Source: Fodinibacter sp963800505
GTDB taxonomy: Bacteria > Actinomycetota > Actinomycetes > Actinomycetales > Dermatophilaceae
Length of the DNA stretch: 64,000 nt
Direction of reading: 5' to 3'
Assembly (NCBI GenBank): GCA_963800505.1
Contig: CAWDBL010000007.1
Span: forward strand, 124,001-188,000
Made by a program: the position numbers and the translations under genes. Below the pieces are notes generated by a model. It was given only the letters and a program-made list of their open reading frames with translations, had not been told where the DNA came from and made no database searches. Positions 16,756 through 26,076 of this stretch are shown here, piece after piece (the first letter of the stretch is position 1; every line of letters starts with the position of its first letter).

Positions 16756-19422
16756 ATGGAGGACGAGCCGCTCCCACCCGGCTACCCCGTGGAGTGGGAG
16801 GCCGACGTCGTCCTGCGCGACGGTACGGTCGCCCACGTGCGGCCGATCTGCCCGGCCGACGCCGACGGCATCCGGCGCTTCCACGCCGCGCAGTCCGACG
16901 AGTCGATCTACCTGCGCTTCTTCGCGCCGCTGCGCCAGCTCAGCGACGCCGACGTCCTCCGGTTCACCCACGTCGACTACGCCGACCGGGTCGCCCTGGT
17001 CGCGACGATGCGCGAGGACATCATCGGCATCGGGCGCTACGACCGGATCGACGCCCGCAGCGCGGAGGTCGCGTTCAACATCAGCGACCACTTCCAGGGC
17101 AAGGGCATCGGCTCGGTGCTGCTCGAGCACCTGGCCGCGATCGCCCAGGAGTTCGGCATCTCGCGGTTCACCGCCGAGGTGCTGCCCCAGAACCGCAAGA
17201 TGCTCTCGGTCTTCGCGGATGCCGGCTACGACGTCAAGCGGCACATCGAGGACGGCGTCGTCGAGGTGGGCTTCGACATCGAGCCGACCGACTCCTCCAA
17301 GGCGGTGGCGATGTCGCGCGAGCACCGCGCCGAGGCGCTGAGCGTGCGCGCCATCCTGACCCCGCGCACCATCGCGGTCATCGGCGCCAGCCGGCGTCGC
17401 AACTCGATCGGGAGCCAGCTGCTCGACCGGCTGGTCGAGGCGGGCTTCACCGGCAGCATCCACCCGGTCAACCCCAACGTGCGCACCCTGCGCCGCCGCA
17501 CGGCCTACCCCTCGGTGGCCGCCGTGCCCGGGCAGGTCGACCTCGCGGTGATCGCGGTGCCGGCCCACGCGGTGCTCGAGGTGGTCGACGAGTGCGCCGA
17601 GGCCGGGGTCAAGGCGCTGCTCGTGGTGTCGTCGGGGTTCGCCGAGGAGGGCCGGGCGGGGGAGCGGCTGCAGGCCGACCTGCTGCGCCGGGCGCGCAAC
17701 GCCGGCATGCGCGTGGTCGGGCCCAACTCGTTCGGGCTGATCAACAACGACCCGGACGTGCGGCTCAACGCGTCGCTCGCCCCCACCCTGCCGCCGCACG
17801 GCCAGCTCGGCCTGTTCGCCCAGTCGGGCGCGCTCGGCATCGCGGTGCTCGCGTCGGCGGCGCGGCGCAACCTGGGCATCTCGACCTTCGGCTCGGCCGG
17901 CAACCGGGTCGACGTGTCCGGCAACGACTTCATGCAGTACTGGATCGACGACGACTCCACCGCCGCCGTCGGCCTCTACCTGGAGTCGATGGGAAACCCG
18001 CGCAAGTTCTCGCGCGTCGCCCGCAACCTCGCGCTGATCAAGCCGGTCATCGTGGTGAAGTCGGGCGTCTCCGCGTTCGGCGTGCCACCGGGCCACCGCG
18101 TGCGCAAGACCAAGGCCCGCCCCGAGGTGTTCTCCGCGATGCTCAAGCAGGCGGGCGTGATGCGCGTCGAGAACGTCCACCAGCTCTTCGACATCGCCCA
18201 GCTCGTCACCCACCAGCCGCTGCCCGCGGGCGACCGGGTGGCCGTGGTGGGCAACTCCACGGCGCTGGGCACCCTCACCGCCGACGCCTGCACGAGCTGG
18301 GGGCTCAAGGTGTCGCACGGCCCGGTGGCCCTGCCCACCGACGCCACCGCGGCGCAGTTCCGCGCCGCGCTGGCGGCCGCCTTCGCCGACCCCAAGGTCG
18401 ACTCGGTGCTGACCTGCTTCATCCCCCCACTCGTGACCAACGACGAAGACGTCGCCGCAGCGGTGCGCGAGGCCGCTGATGGCTCCCAGAAGCCATGTGC
18501 CGCAACCTTCCTCGGAATGCGCGGGGTCGACGACGGGCACGCGTCGGTGTCAGGCACCGGTGGCTCGACCCGCGCCATCCCCGTCTACACGATGCCCGAG
18601 GATGCCGTGCGCGCGCTCGCCGCGGCCACCCGCTACGGGCAGTGGCGGGCCAAGGACCACGGCACGCCGGTCAGCCCCGCCGGCATCAACCGCCGCATCG
18701 CCGAGGACGTCGTGCACACCGTGCTCTCGGTCGACCCGAAGGGACGCAGGCTCACCCACGACGAGGCGTCGGCGCTGCTGCAGGCCTACGGCGTCGACGT
18801 CTGGGGCATGGAGGAGGCGGGTTCGGCCGACGAGGCGGTGACCGCCGCCGAGCGGGTCGGCTACCCGGTCGTGCTGAAGTCGACGGCCCCGATGCTGCGC
18901 CACCAGGGCGGGGTCGGCTCGGTGCGGGTCGACCTGCGCACCGAGGAGTCGGTGCGCGACGCCTGGGGGTCGCTCTCCGAGCGGCTCGCCCCGCTCGACG
19001 CCGACCGCCTCGTGGTGCAGAAGATGGCCACGCCCGGGGTGCCGTGCGTCGTCACCTCCGACGAGGACCCGCTCTTCGGCCCGGTCATCGGGTTCAGCGT
19101 GGCGGGCATGCCGACCGAGCTGCTCGACGACATCGCCTACCGCATCCCGCCGCTCACCGACGTCACCGTCAGCGAGCTCATCTCCTCGGTCAAGGCCGCC
19201 CCGGTGCTGCACGGCCACCGCGGGGCCACGCCCGTGCACCGGGCCGCCCTCGCCGACCTCATCGCCCGGGTGTCGGTGCTGGCCGACGACCTCCCCGAGG
19301 TCGCGTCGCTGAAGCTCAACCCGGTCAACGCCCACCCGGCGGGGGTCGAGGTGCTGGGGGCCGAGATCGTGCTGGCACCGGCCCCCCGGCGCACCGACCC
19401 GGGGCGCCGCTCCCTCACGTAG
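16756..19422 (+). CDS. GNAT acetyltransferase fused to acyl-CoA synthetase-like domains (Pat type)
   Basis: An 888-residue fusion. The N-terminal GNAT domain (about 15-165) has the acetyl-CoA loop FQGKGIGSVLL. Then come a CoA-binding Rossmann domain (about 195-300, TIAVIGASRRRNSIGS), two succinyl-CoA-synthetase-like flavodoxin domains, and a C-terminal ATP-grasp region (about 680-880). This resembles bacterial protein lysine acetyltransferases that control acetyl-CoA synthetase, but with the GNAT at the front, as in many actinobacteria. The usual phosphohistidine motif (SHTGAL) after KSG is replaced by PPGHRVRKTK (about residues 435-457), so the ligase part may be a sensor and not an active enzyme. 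Confidence 0.88.
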   Translation: MEDEPLPPGYPVEWEADVVLRDGTVAHVRPICPADADGIRRFHAAQSDESIYLRFFAPLRQLSDADVLRFTHVDYADRVALVATMREDIIGIGRYDRIDARSAEVAFNISDHFQGKGIGSVLLEHLAAIAQEFGISRFTAEVLPQNRKMLSVFADAGYDVKRHIEDGVVEVGFDIEPTDSSKAVAMSREHRAEALSVRAILTPRTIAVIGASRRRNSIGSQLLDRLVEAGFTGSIHPVNPNVRTLRRRTAYPSVAAVPGQVDLAVIAVPAHAVLEVVDECAEAGVKALLVVSSGFAEEGRAGERLQADLLRRARNAGMRVVGPNSFGLINNDPDVRLNASLAPTLPPHGQLGLFAQSGALGIAVLASAARRNLGISTFGSAGNRVDVSGNDFMQYWIDDDSTAAVGLYLESMGNPRKFSRVARNLALIKPVIVVKSGVSAFGVPPGHRVRKTKARPEVFSAMLKQAGVMRVENVHQLFDIAQLVTHQPLPAGDRVAVVGNSTALGTLTADACTSWGLKVSHGPVALPTDATAAQFRAALAAAFADPKVDSVLTCFIPPLVTNDEDVAAAVREAADGSQKPCAATFLGMRGVDDGHASVSGTGGSTRAIPVYTMPEDAVRALAAATRYGQWRAKDHGTPVSPAGINRRIAEDVVHTVLSVDPKGRRLTHDEASALLQAYGVDVWGMEEAGSADEAVTAAERVGYPVVLKSTAPMLRHQGGVGSVRVDLRTEESVRDAWGSLSERLAPLDADRLVVQKMATPGVPCVVTSDEDPLFGPVIGFSVAGMPTELLDDIAYRIPPLTDVTVSELISSVKAAPVLHGHRGATPVHRAALADLIARVSVLADDLPEVASLKLNPVNAHPAGVEVLGAEIVLAPAPRRTDPGRRSLT

Positions 19423-19470
19423 CGGCCGGAAGGGAACGCGCCTGCGGCCGGGACGGGCACAATGGTCCCC

Positions 19471-20061
19471 ATGAGCAGTACCTCCGACGCCCCCGTCCTG
19501 CCCGCGGGCCTCACCGACGCCATCGTCAGGGCCGGCTACTACCCGGCCCTGGTCGCCGACGTCGTCGCCGCGGCCCTGGTGCGCGAGCCCATCGAGAACC
19601 ACCTCGTGCACCTCGAGACGACGTTCGACCGCGACGTGGTGCGCCGGCACATCACCGTGCTGGTGCTCACCCCCACCCGGCTGCTGATCGCCCACGCCGA
19701 CGACCACGCCGACGAGCCGCCGGCACCCCAGGACGTCGCCACCGCGACCACCGAGTCGATCCCGCTGTCGGCGGTGCGCGGCGTGATGCTCACCCACGTG
19801 GTCGAGAACCCCTCCACCTACGTGCCGGGCAGCCTGGGCCGCGAGCTCTCGCTCACCCTGGGCTGGGGCACGGTCGCGCGGCTGGACCTCGTGCCGGCGT
19901 CCTGCGCCGACCCCGAGTGCGACGCCGACCACGGCTACGAGGGCACCATCACCGGCGACGACATCGCCCTGCGCATCTCCGCGGCCGCCGACGGCGACGA
20001 CGCGCTCTCGCAGGCGCTCGGCTTCGCCCGCGACCTGTCCGCCGCCATCGGCCAGGGCTGA
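19471..20061 (+). CDS. DUF5998 family protein
   Basis: A 196-residue soluble protein that I recognise as DUF5998, an actinobacterial family of unknown function. It is rich in beta strands, with the segment VLTPTRLLIAHADDH and a C-terminal pair of cysteines (SCADPEC). An ATG three codons upstream (19462) is an alternative start. It sits 10 bp before the phosphodiesterase gene and is probably in one operon with it and thymidine kinase. Confidence 0.75.
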   Translation: MSSTSDAPVLPAGLTDAIVRAGYYPALVADVVAAALVREPIENHLVHLETTFDRDVVRRHITVLVLTPTRLLIAHADDHADEPPAPQDVATATTESIPLSAVRGVMLTHVVENPSTYVPGSLGRELSLTLGWGTVARLDLVPASCADPECDADHGYEGTITGDDIALRISAAADGDDALSQALGFARDLSAAIGQG

Positions 20062-20071
20062 GCAGACCTCG

Positions 20072-21241
20072 ATGCCGCCCACCGGCGACCCGTCGGCGAG
20101 CCCGCCGGTCGGCCCCGGCCCTGCGCTCGCCGACGTGCTCCCGAGCGTCGCCCGCAGCCTCGGTGTGCCGTGGGGTGGGGGAGCGGGCCGCGGCCGGGGC
20201 GGCTTCGACCTGCCGCCCGCGCGGCGCGCGGTCACCGTGCTCGTCGACGGGCTGGGCCACGACCTGCTGGTGCGCCGGGCCGGGCACGCGCCCTGGCTGC
20301 GGTCGCACCTGGGTACCACCCGGCGGGTCACCAGCGGCTTCCCCTCCACGACGGCCACCTCGATGGGCACCTTCGGCACCGGCCTCGCGGCCGGGGCGCA
20401 CGGCCTGCTCGGCTACGAGGTGCTCTTGCCCGGGGCCGACCGGCTGCTCAACGAGCTGTCCTGGGAGGACGGCCCCGACCCGCGCACCTGGCAGCCGCAC
20501 GCCACGGTCTTCGAGGCGGTGGCCGCCGCCGGCATCGAGGTGGCGCGGGTCGGCCCCGCCCACTTCGACGGGTCGGGCCTGACCGACGCCGCCATCCGGG
20601 GCGGCCGGTTCATCGCCGCGGCCACCCTGCCGCAGCGGGTCGACGTCACCCTGGCCGCGGTGCGGTCGGCGCCGCGGGCCCTCGTGCACCTCTACTGGGG
20701 CGAGCTCGACAAGGTCGGGCACGTGCACGGGTGCGACTCGTGGCAGTGGGGTGACGAGCTCGAGAGCGTCGACCGCGAGCTCGCGCGGCTCGCCGCAGGG
20801 CTGCCCGACGACTGCTCCCTGACCGTCACCGCCGACCACGGCATGGTCGACTCCCCCCACGAGCTGCGGCTCGACGTGGCGCACGAGCCCCTCCTGGCGG
20901 CCGGGGTGCGGCACGTCACCAACGAGGCCCGGGCTCCCCAGCTCTACGTCGAGCCGGGGGCGCGCGACGACGTGCAGGCCGCGTGGGCCGCGGTGCTGGG
21001 CGGGCGCGGCATCGTGAGCACGCGCGAGGAGGCCGTCGCCGCAGGCTGGTTCGGGGCGGTCGCCCCCGACAACCTGGCCCGGATCGGCGACGTCGTCGTC
21101 GCGATGCGCGGCCGCTTCGCCGTCGTCGACTCGCGCCGGGCACGGCCCGAGCTGATCGCGCTGCGCGGCCTGCACGGGTCGCTGAGCGACGACGAGGTGG
21201 CCGTCCCGGTGGTCCACGTGCCCGCGGCGCGCGTCGCCTAG
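20072..21241 (+). CDS. Alkaline phosphatase-superfamily nucleotide pyrophosphatase/phosphodiesterase
   Basis: A 389-residue enzyme. Its metal-site motifs are VDGLGHDLL (first Asp), the nucleophile region FPSTTATSMGTFGTG with a catalytic Thr, WGELDKVGHVHG, and TADHGM. These fit the two-zinc type I phosphodiesterase/AP superfamily. No signal peptide is evident, so it is probably cytoplasmic. It lies between the DUF5998 and thymidine kinase genes. Confidence 0.87.
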   Translation: MPPTGDPSASPPVGPGPALADVLPSVARSLGVPWGGGAGRGRGGFDLPPARRAVTVLVDGLGHDLLVRRAGHAPWLRSHLGTTRRVTSGFPSTTATSMGTFGTGLAAGAHGLLGYEVLLPGADRLLNELSWEDGPDPRTWQPHATVFEAVAAAGIEVARVGPAHFDGSGLTDAAIRGGRFIAAATLPQRVDVTLAAVRSAPRALVHLYWGELDKVGHVHGCDSWQWGDELESVDRELARLAAGLPDDCSLTVTADHGMVDSPHELRLDVAHEPLLAAGVRHVTNEARAPQLYVEPGARDDVQAAWAAVLGGRGIVSTREEAVAAGWFGAVAPDNLARIGDVVVAMRGRFAVVDSRRARPELIALRGLHGSLSDDEVAVPVVHVPAARVA

Positions 21242-21252
21242 GGTGTCCCCTC

Positions 21253-21930
21253 GTGGCGGATCTGGTCTTCTTCTCGGGAACGATGGACTGCGGCAAGTCG
21301 ACCCTTGCGCTCCAGATGGACCACAACAACGCCGTCCGCGGCCGGCAGGGGCTGATCTTCACCAAGCTCGACCGGATGGGCGAGTCGGTGCTGTCCTCGC
21401 GGCTGGGCCTGTCGACCCCGGCCATCGAGGTCGCCGATGACCTCGACTTCTGGGACGAGGTGGTCGAGCGGCTCACCGCCGGGGCCCGGGTCGACTACCT
21501 CATCTGTGACGAGGCGCAGTTCTACACCCCGGCCCAGGTCGAGCAGCTCGCCCGGGTGGTCGACGAGCTCGACATCGACGTGCACGCCTTCGGCATCACC
21601 GCCGACTTCCGCACCTCGCTCTTCCCGGGATCGCAGCGGCTGATCGAGCTCGCCGACCGGGTGCAGCTGCTGCAGGTCGAGGCCCTGTGCTGGTGCGGCC
21701 GAAAGGCCACCCACAACGCCCGCATCGTCGACGGCGTCATGGTCGTCGAGGGGGAGCAGGTGGTCGTCGGCGACACGGCCGCGGCCAGCACCGGCCTGGT
21801 CGAGTACGAGGTGCTCTGCCGGCGGCACTACATGCGGCGGATGAACAGCTCGGCCGCCCGGGCCGCCTCGCCCTCACCCGACACCCTGCCGTTCGACCTC
21901 GACGTCTGCCCGGTGCCGCCGCGCCCCTAA
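21253..21930 (+). CDS. tdk: Thymidine kinase
   Basis: A 225-residue type II thymidine kinase that salvages thymidine to dTMP with ATP. The P-loop is SGTMDCGKSTLAL (about residues 8-20), the catalytic/Mg motif is ICDEAQFY, and the zinc-binding lasso has CWCGRKA and a later CRRHY. The C-terminal extension past the lasso is Pro/Ala-rich. GTG 21253 lies 11 bp after the phosphodiesterase stop. Its stop overlaps the convergent GNAT gene by 4 bp. Confidence 0.95.
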   Translation: MADLVFFSGTMDCGKSTLALQMDHNNAVRGRQGLIFTKLDRMGESVLSSRLGLSTPAIEVADDLDFWDEVVERLTAGARVDYLICDEAQFYTPAQVEQLARVVDELDIDVHAFGITADFRTSLFPGSQRLIELADRVQLLQVEALCWCGRKATHNARIVDGVMVVEGEQVVVGDTAAASTGLVEYEVLCRRHYMRRMNSSAARAASPSPDTLPFDLDVCPVPPRP

Positions 21931-22373
21931 CCCAGGTCGAGGTGCATCCGGATGCCGGGCCCGAGCTCGGTCGCGACCTCACCATCGCGCTCGAACCCGA
22001 CCCGCGCGTAGAACACGGCCGCGTGCGGGTTGCCGGTCACCTCGAGGCGGGTCGCGTCGCCGGCCCGGGCGCGCGACACGGCATCCGCCACCAGCTCGGC
22101 CCCGATGCCGCGGCGCTGCGCGTCGGGGTCGACGAACAGGTCCTCCAGCTCTCGGACCGGGCCGTCGCCGAGCACCGTCGCGAACCCGGCGACGGTGCCG
22201 TCGTCGAGGACGGCCAGCCGGGTGTGACCCGCGAGCACCTCGGTGTCGGGCAGCACCAGCGCCTCGGGGTGGGCGAGCAGCACCTCGGCATCGCCCGGGT
22301 TGCCCAGCGAGGCGCGGCGGAAGACGTCGCGCAGCGCCGGCAGGTCGTCGGCGACCGCGGTGCGCAGGTGCAC
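21927..22373 (-). CDS. GNAT-family N-acetyltransferase
   Basis: A 148-residue single-domain acetyltransferase. The acetyl-CoA pyrophosphate loop is DPDAQRRGIGAELVADAV (about 87-104), with the usual ending VTGNPHAAVFYARVGF. It starts at GTG 22373, 12 bp after the sepH stop, so it may be co-transcribed with sepH. The acceptor is unknown. Confidence 0.85.
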   Translation of the reverse strand: MHLRTAVADDLPALRDVFRRASLGNPGDAEVLLAHPEALVLPDTEVLAGHTRLAVLDDGTVAGFATVLGDGPVRELEDLFVDPDAQRRGIGAELVADAVSRARAGDATRLEVTGNPHAAVFYARVGFERDGEVATELGPGIRMHLDLG

Positions 22374-22384
22374 GACAGGACCCG

Positions 22385-23500
22385 TCAGCCGGAGCCGCCG
22401 CCACGGGTGCCGAAGACGATGTCGTCCCAGCTCGGCACGCTCGGGCGGCCCTTGCGCGCGGGCGTGGACCGGGGCGGGGCGTCGTCGTCGGACTGGGCTG
22501 TGTCACTGGACTGCTCGACCTCCTCGGCGCCCTCGAGAGCCGCAGCGACCGGTGGTGCGGCGGTGTCGTCGTCGTGCTCGGGCCACCCACCCACGAGCTC
22601 GTCGGCACCGGGGCCGTCCACGGGCTCGTCGAGGTGGGCGGAGACGGGGTTGCGCCCACGCGCGGCGGGCGGCGGGGGCGCGTCGGAGACGTCGCCGGCG
22701 AGGTCCTCGATGGGCAGGGCGTCGGGGCGGTCGCCGCCCGGCGTGCTCGAGGGCGAGGGGCGGCGGCGCCGGCGACCCCGGGTGGAGTGCTCGCGCATTG
22801 CGGCGATCAGGTCGATCGGCTCGTGCGGGGCACGCTGCTGCACGGGGTGCTCGACCCCGCCGTCGGCATCGATGTCGTAGACGTCGGAGTCGCCGTTCTG
22901 ACCGGCCCGGTGCGGGGTCGGGATCGCGCCCGGCGCGGCCTCCTCGCTGAGCCAGCGCGCCTCGTCGTTGGTGGCGGCCACCGATCCGCCCAGCGGCTCG
23001 TAGCGCCAGGTGGCGGTGCGCTGCCGCCCACCAGCGGCGAAGGTCAGGCTCAGCTGCCAGACGCCCTCCTCGTCGCGGGCGGAGTCCCACTCGACGTCGT
23101 CGCGGTCGACCCCACGGTCGCGCAGCCGCTCGGCCACCCGCTCCGCGAGGGTCAGCGGGCCGGAGCCCCGACTGCCCACGGCGCACTTCTGGGCGACCTG
23201 CGCCACGTGCTCGCGCTCGGCGAGCACCGGCCCCTCGAAGCGGCGCACCTTGTCGACGGTCCACCCGGCGCGGTCAGCGACCTCCTCGGCCGACAGCCCC
23301 CGGCGGATCAGGGCCTGCACCTCGCGGGGGCGCAGCCCGCCCTCGATCTCGATCTGCAGCTGGCCGAGCCGGGGGCGGTCGCGGCGGGCCGCGGCGCGCA
23401 GCGCCTCGTCGAGGGTGAGGCGGTAGCGGCCGCCGTCGGCGTCCGCGAGCAGGAGGTGGTGGCCGTCCTCGTGGACGCCGATGAGGCGAAGGTCCTGCAT
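22385..23500 (-). CDS. sepH: Septation protein SepH
   Basis: A 371-residue protein whose N-terminal DUF3071 domain (about 1-165, starting MQDLRLIGVHEDGHHLLL) identifies SepH, which binds FtsZ and promotes Z-ring assembly in actinobacteria. It contains a helix-turn-helix-like segment (GLSAEEVADRAGWTVDKVRRFE, about 74-95). The C-terminal half is acidic, Pro/Ala-rich and probably disordered, and ends in a short conserved-looking tail (PSWDDIVFGTRGGGSG), likely a peptide that contacts a partner. The start is ATG 23500, not the upstream in-frame ATG. Confidence 0.92.
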   Translation of the reverse strand: MQDLRLIGVHEDGHHLLLADADGGRYRLTLDEALRAAARRDRPRLGQLQIEIEGGLRPREVQALIRRGLSAEEVADRAGWTVDKVRRFEGPVLAEREHVAQVAQKCAVGSRGSGPLTLAERVAERLRDRGVDRDDVEWDSARDEEGVWQLSLTFAAGGRQRTATWRYEPLGGSVAATNDEARWLSEEAAPGAIPTPHRAGQNGDSDVYDIDADGGVEHPVQQRAPHEPIDLIAAMREHSTRGRRRRRPSPSSTPGGDRPDALPIEDLAGDVSDAPPPPAARGRNPVSAHLDEPVDGPGADELVGGWPEHDDDTAAPPVAAALEGAEEVEQSSDTAQSDDDAPPRSTPARKGRPSVPSWDDIVFGTRGGGSG

Positions 23501-23607
23501 GTCGGGCTCCCGGTGTTGCTCGTCGTCGGGACGACTGTGCCATCCCGGGCGGCTCGGTGCGGCATCCCACGCCGGGGGCCCGGGAAATGCCCGCATACGC
23601 TGTGCCC

Positions 23608-24714
23608 ATGTCTGATGCCGCGGATGCGCTCGCTCCCTACGACGTCGTGCTGCTCGGCTCCTTCGGGGGGCCCGAGGCGCCCGAGGAGGTCGTGCCCTTC
23701 CTGCGCCGGGTCACCGCCGGCCGGGGCATCCCCGACGCCCGGCTCGAGGCGGTCGGCGAGCACTACTTCGCCCGCGGCGGCCGCAGCCCGATCAACGACC
23801 TCAACCGCGACCTGCTGGCCCGCCTGCGCGCCGAGCTCGACCGGCGCGGCATCGCCACGCCGCTGCTCTGGGGCAACCGCAACTCGGAGCCGTTCTTCGC
23901 CGACGCGCTGCACGAGGCGCTCGACCTCGGCGCCACCCGGGTGGTCACGCTGCTCACCAGCGCCTTCTCCTGCTACTCCTCCTGCCGGCAGTACCGCGAG
24001 GACCTCGCTGCCGCCGTCGACGCGGTCGGCCCGGCTGCCGACGGGCTGGTCATCGACAAGGTGCGCCCCTACGCCGTGCACCCCGCGGTGGGGCGGTCCT
24101 GGCTGCGCGCGCTCGTGGCGTCGGTCGGCGCCCTGCCCGACCCGGCATCCGCGCACCTGCTGTTCGTCACGCACTCGGTGCCCGACGCGATGGACGACAC
24201 CTCAGGGCCGGGCGACGGCGACGGCAACCTCTACTCCGACCAGCACCTGCGGCTGGCCCACCGGCTCACCGACGAGCTGAACCGCGAGCTCGGGCTGGAG
24301 CTGGCCGGCGAGCTGGTGTTCTGCTCGCGCTCCGGGCCGCCCCAGCAGCCGTGGCTCGAGCCCGACGTCAACGACCGCATCGAGGAGCTCGCCGCGCAGG
24401 GCGGCGTCACCGTGGTGTGCGCGCCGATCGGCTTCATCTCCGACCACATGGAGGTCGTGCACGACCTCGACACCGAGGCCGCCGAGACGGCCGAGCGGGT
24501 CGGGGTGCCTTTCGTGCGGGTGCCGACGCCGGGCACCGACGAGGTGTTCATCGAGGGCCTGGTCGACCTGCTGCTCGAGCGCGCCGCCGAGGCCAGGGGC
24601 GAGGTGGTCGTGCCCGAGACCTGGCTGCCCGGCGACGTGCGGCCCTCGGTCTGCGCGCCCGGCTGCTGCCCGAACCTGCGCGCGGCGAAGCCGGCGCTCT
24701 GCGGCAGCGACTGA
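23608..24714 (+). CDS. hemH: Ferrochelatase (coproporphyrin III type likely)
   Basis: A 368-residue ferrochelatase inserting iron into a porphyrin late in haem synthesis. It begins DVVLLGSFGGPEAPEEVVPFLRR and has the catalytic His in FVTHSVPDAM. Cysteines in SCYSSCRQYRED and the C-terminal CAPGCCPN fit the [2Fe-2S] cluster known in actinobacterial ferrochelatases. In actinobacteria this enzyme acts on coproporphyrin III (cpfC in newer usage). ATG 23608 is chosen over an upstream ATG because the domain starts there. The stop overlaps the next start by one base. Confidence 0.95.
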   Translation: MSDAADALAPYDVVLLGSFGGPEAPEEVVPFLRRVTAGRGIPDARLEAVGEHYFARGGRSPINDLNRDLLARLRAELDRRGIATPLLWGNRNSEPFFADALHEALDLGATRVVTLLTSAFSCYSSCRQYREDLAAAVDAVGPAADGLVIDKVRPYAVHPAVGRSWLRALVASVGALPDPASAHLLFVTHSVPDAMDDTSGPGDGDGNLYSDQHLRLAHRLTDELNRELGLELAGELVFCSRSGPPQQPWLEPDVNDRIEELAAQGGVTVVCAPIGFISDHMEVVHDLDTEAAETAERVGVPFVRVPTPGTDEVFIEGLVDLLLERAAEARGEVVVPETWLPGDVRPSVCAPGCCPNLRAAKPALCGSD

Positions 24715-25577
24715 TGGCGGCGGCATCCGCACTGCCCGACGGAGTCGACCCCGCCGAGCTCGAGGCGGTCGCCTGCCGGGTGGCGCAGGCCGCCGGCCGG
24801 CTCGTCGTCGACGAGCGCCCCACCGACCTGCACGTGGTCTCGAAGTCGAGCGAGACCGACCCGGTCACCGTCATGGACCAGCGCAGCCAGGAGCTGATCC
24901 TCCGGCTGCTGGCGCAGGAGCGCCCCGACGACGCGGTCATGGGGGAGGAGGAGGGCAGCACCGCCGGCACCAGCGGGCTCACCTGGGTGATCGACCCGAT
25001 CGACGGCACGGTCAACTACCTCTACGGCATCCCGGCGTATGCCGTGTCGGTCGCGGTCGTCACCGGCGACCCCACCCGGCCCGGCGCCTGGGAGTCGGTG
25101 GCCGGCGCGGTGCTCAACCCCGAGACCGGCGAGCTGTTCCACGCGCACCGCGGCGGCGGTGCCCGGCTCACCACCGCCGGCGGCTCCCGCACGCTGCGCA
25201 CCACCGAGGCCACCGACCTCGCCATGGCGCTGGTCGGCACCGGTTTCGGCTACGCGTCCTCGACCCGCGCCCGCCAGGCCGCGCTGCTCGTCGACCTGCT
25301 GCCGCAGGTGCGCGACATCCGACGGCACGGCGGTGCGGCACTCGACCTGTGCGGGCTGGCGGCCGGCCGGCTCGACGCCTACTACGAGACGGCGCTCAAC
25401 CCGTGGGACCGAGCAGCCGGCGAGCTCGTGGCGCGCGAGGCCGGTGCGGTGCTCGGCGGGCCGGTCGACGAGGTGCCGACCCGGGACCTGGTGTGGGGTG
25501 CGGCGCCGGGGCTGGCCGGGGTTTTCGGTCCGCTCGTGCGCGAGCTGTCCGCGCGGCACGTCGGGCCGATGGACTGA
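24714..25577 (+). CDS. Inositol monophosphatase-family protein
   Basis: A 287-residue Mg-dependent sugar-phosphate phosphatase. Metal-binding motifs are GEEEGS (about 78-83) and WVIDPIDGTVNYLYG (about 92-106), with the C-terminal motif NPWDRAAGELVAREAG. It belongs to the family with inositol-1-phosphatase and histidinol phosphatase; the substrate is not certain. Its ATG overlaps the hemH stop (TGATG). Confidence 0.92.
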   Translation: MAAASALPDGVDPAELEAVACRVAQAAGRLVVDERPTDLHVVSKSSETDPVTVMDQRSQELILRLLAQERPDDAVMGEEEGSTAGTSGLTWVIDPIDGTVNYLYGIPAYAVSVAVVTGDPTRPGAWESVAGAVLNPETGELFHAHRGGGARLTTAGGSRTLRTTEATDLAMALVGTGFGYASSTRARQAALLVDLLPQVRDIRRHGGAALDLCGLAAGRLDAYYETALNPWDRAAGELVAREAGAVLGGPVDEVPTRDLVWGAAPGLAGVFGPLVRELSARHVGPMD

Positions 25578-25747
25578 CCCGTTCCGCGCGCTGCGCGACA
25601 CCCCGAAGTCACCACCGGGTGGACTCGGCGTGGCGCCGCGCGTCGTGATGGTGCACAATCGCGGCGCACGGCGAACCCGGCGGGCACAAACGGGGGCATC
25701 CGTGCGTTGTCAGGGCCGGGTCATACGACGAAGGGTGGACACAGCAC

Positions 25748-26047
25748 ATGGCAACCGACTACGACGCACCGCGCAAGACCGACGACGAGCTGTCCGAGGA
25801 CTCCATCGAGGAGCTCAAGAGCCGTCGCGTCGACAAGCGCGCCTCGAGCGTCGACGTCGACGAGACCGAGCAGGCGGAGGGCTTCGAGCTCCCGGGGGCA
25901 GACCTGTCCGGCGAAGAGCTCTCGGTGCGGGTTCTCCCGCGCCAGGCCGACGAGTTCACGTGTTCCAGGTGTTTCCTGGTGCACCACCGCAGCCAGCTCG
26001 CCAGCGAGAAGTCCGGCGTCCTGGTCTGCCGGGAGTGCGCCGCCTGA
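25748..26047 (+). CDS. DUF4193 family zinc-ribbon protein
   Basis: A 99-residue acidic protein. The DUF4193 signature at the end, CSRCFLVHHRSQLA followed by CREC, gives a four-Cys zinc ribbon. The family is nearly universal in actinobacteria and its function is unknown. A 170-bp gap upstream probably holds its promoter. The dUTPase gene follows immediately. Confidence 0.92.
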   Translation: MATDYDAPRKTDDELSEDSIEELKSRRVDKRASSVDVDETEQAEGFELPGADLSGEELSVRVLPRQADEFTCSRCFLVHHRSQLASEKSGVLVCRECAA

Positions 26048-26076
26048 GCAGCTCGCTCGACGCACGCAACACAGCA

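Noticed and set aside
16042..18540. 832-codon open frame on the minus strand
   Set aside because: Only the last 204 codons (nitroreductase) look like protein. The rest is antisense to the Pat-type gene and is His/Arg/Gly-rich, as expected from a shadow in high-GC DNA.
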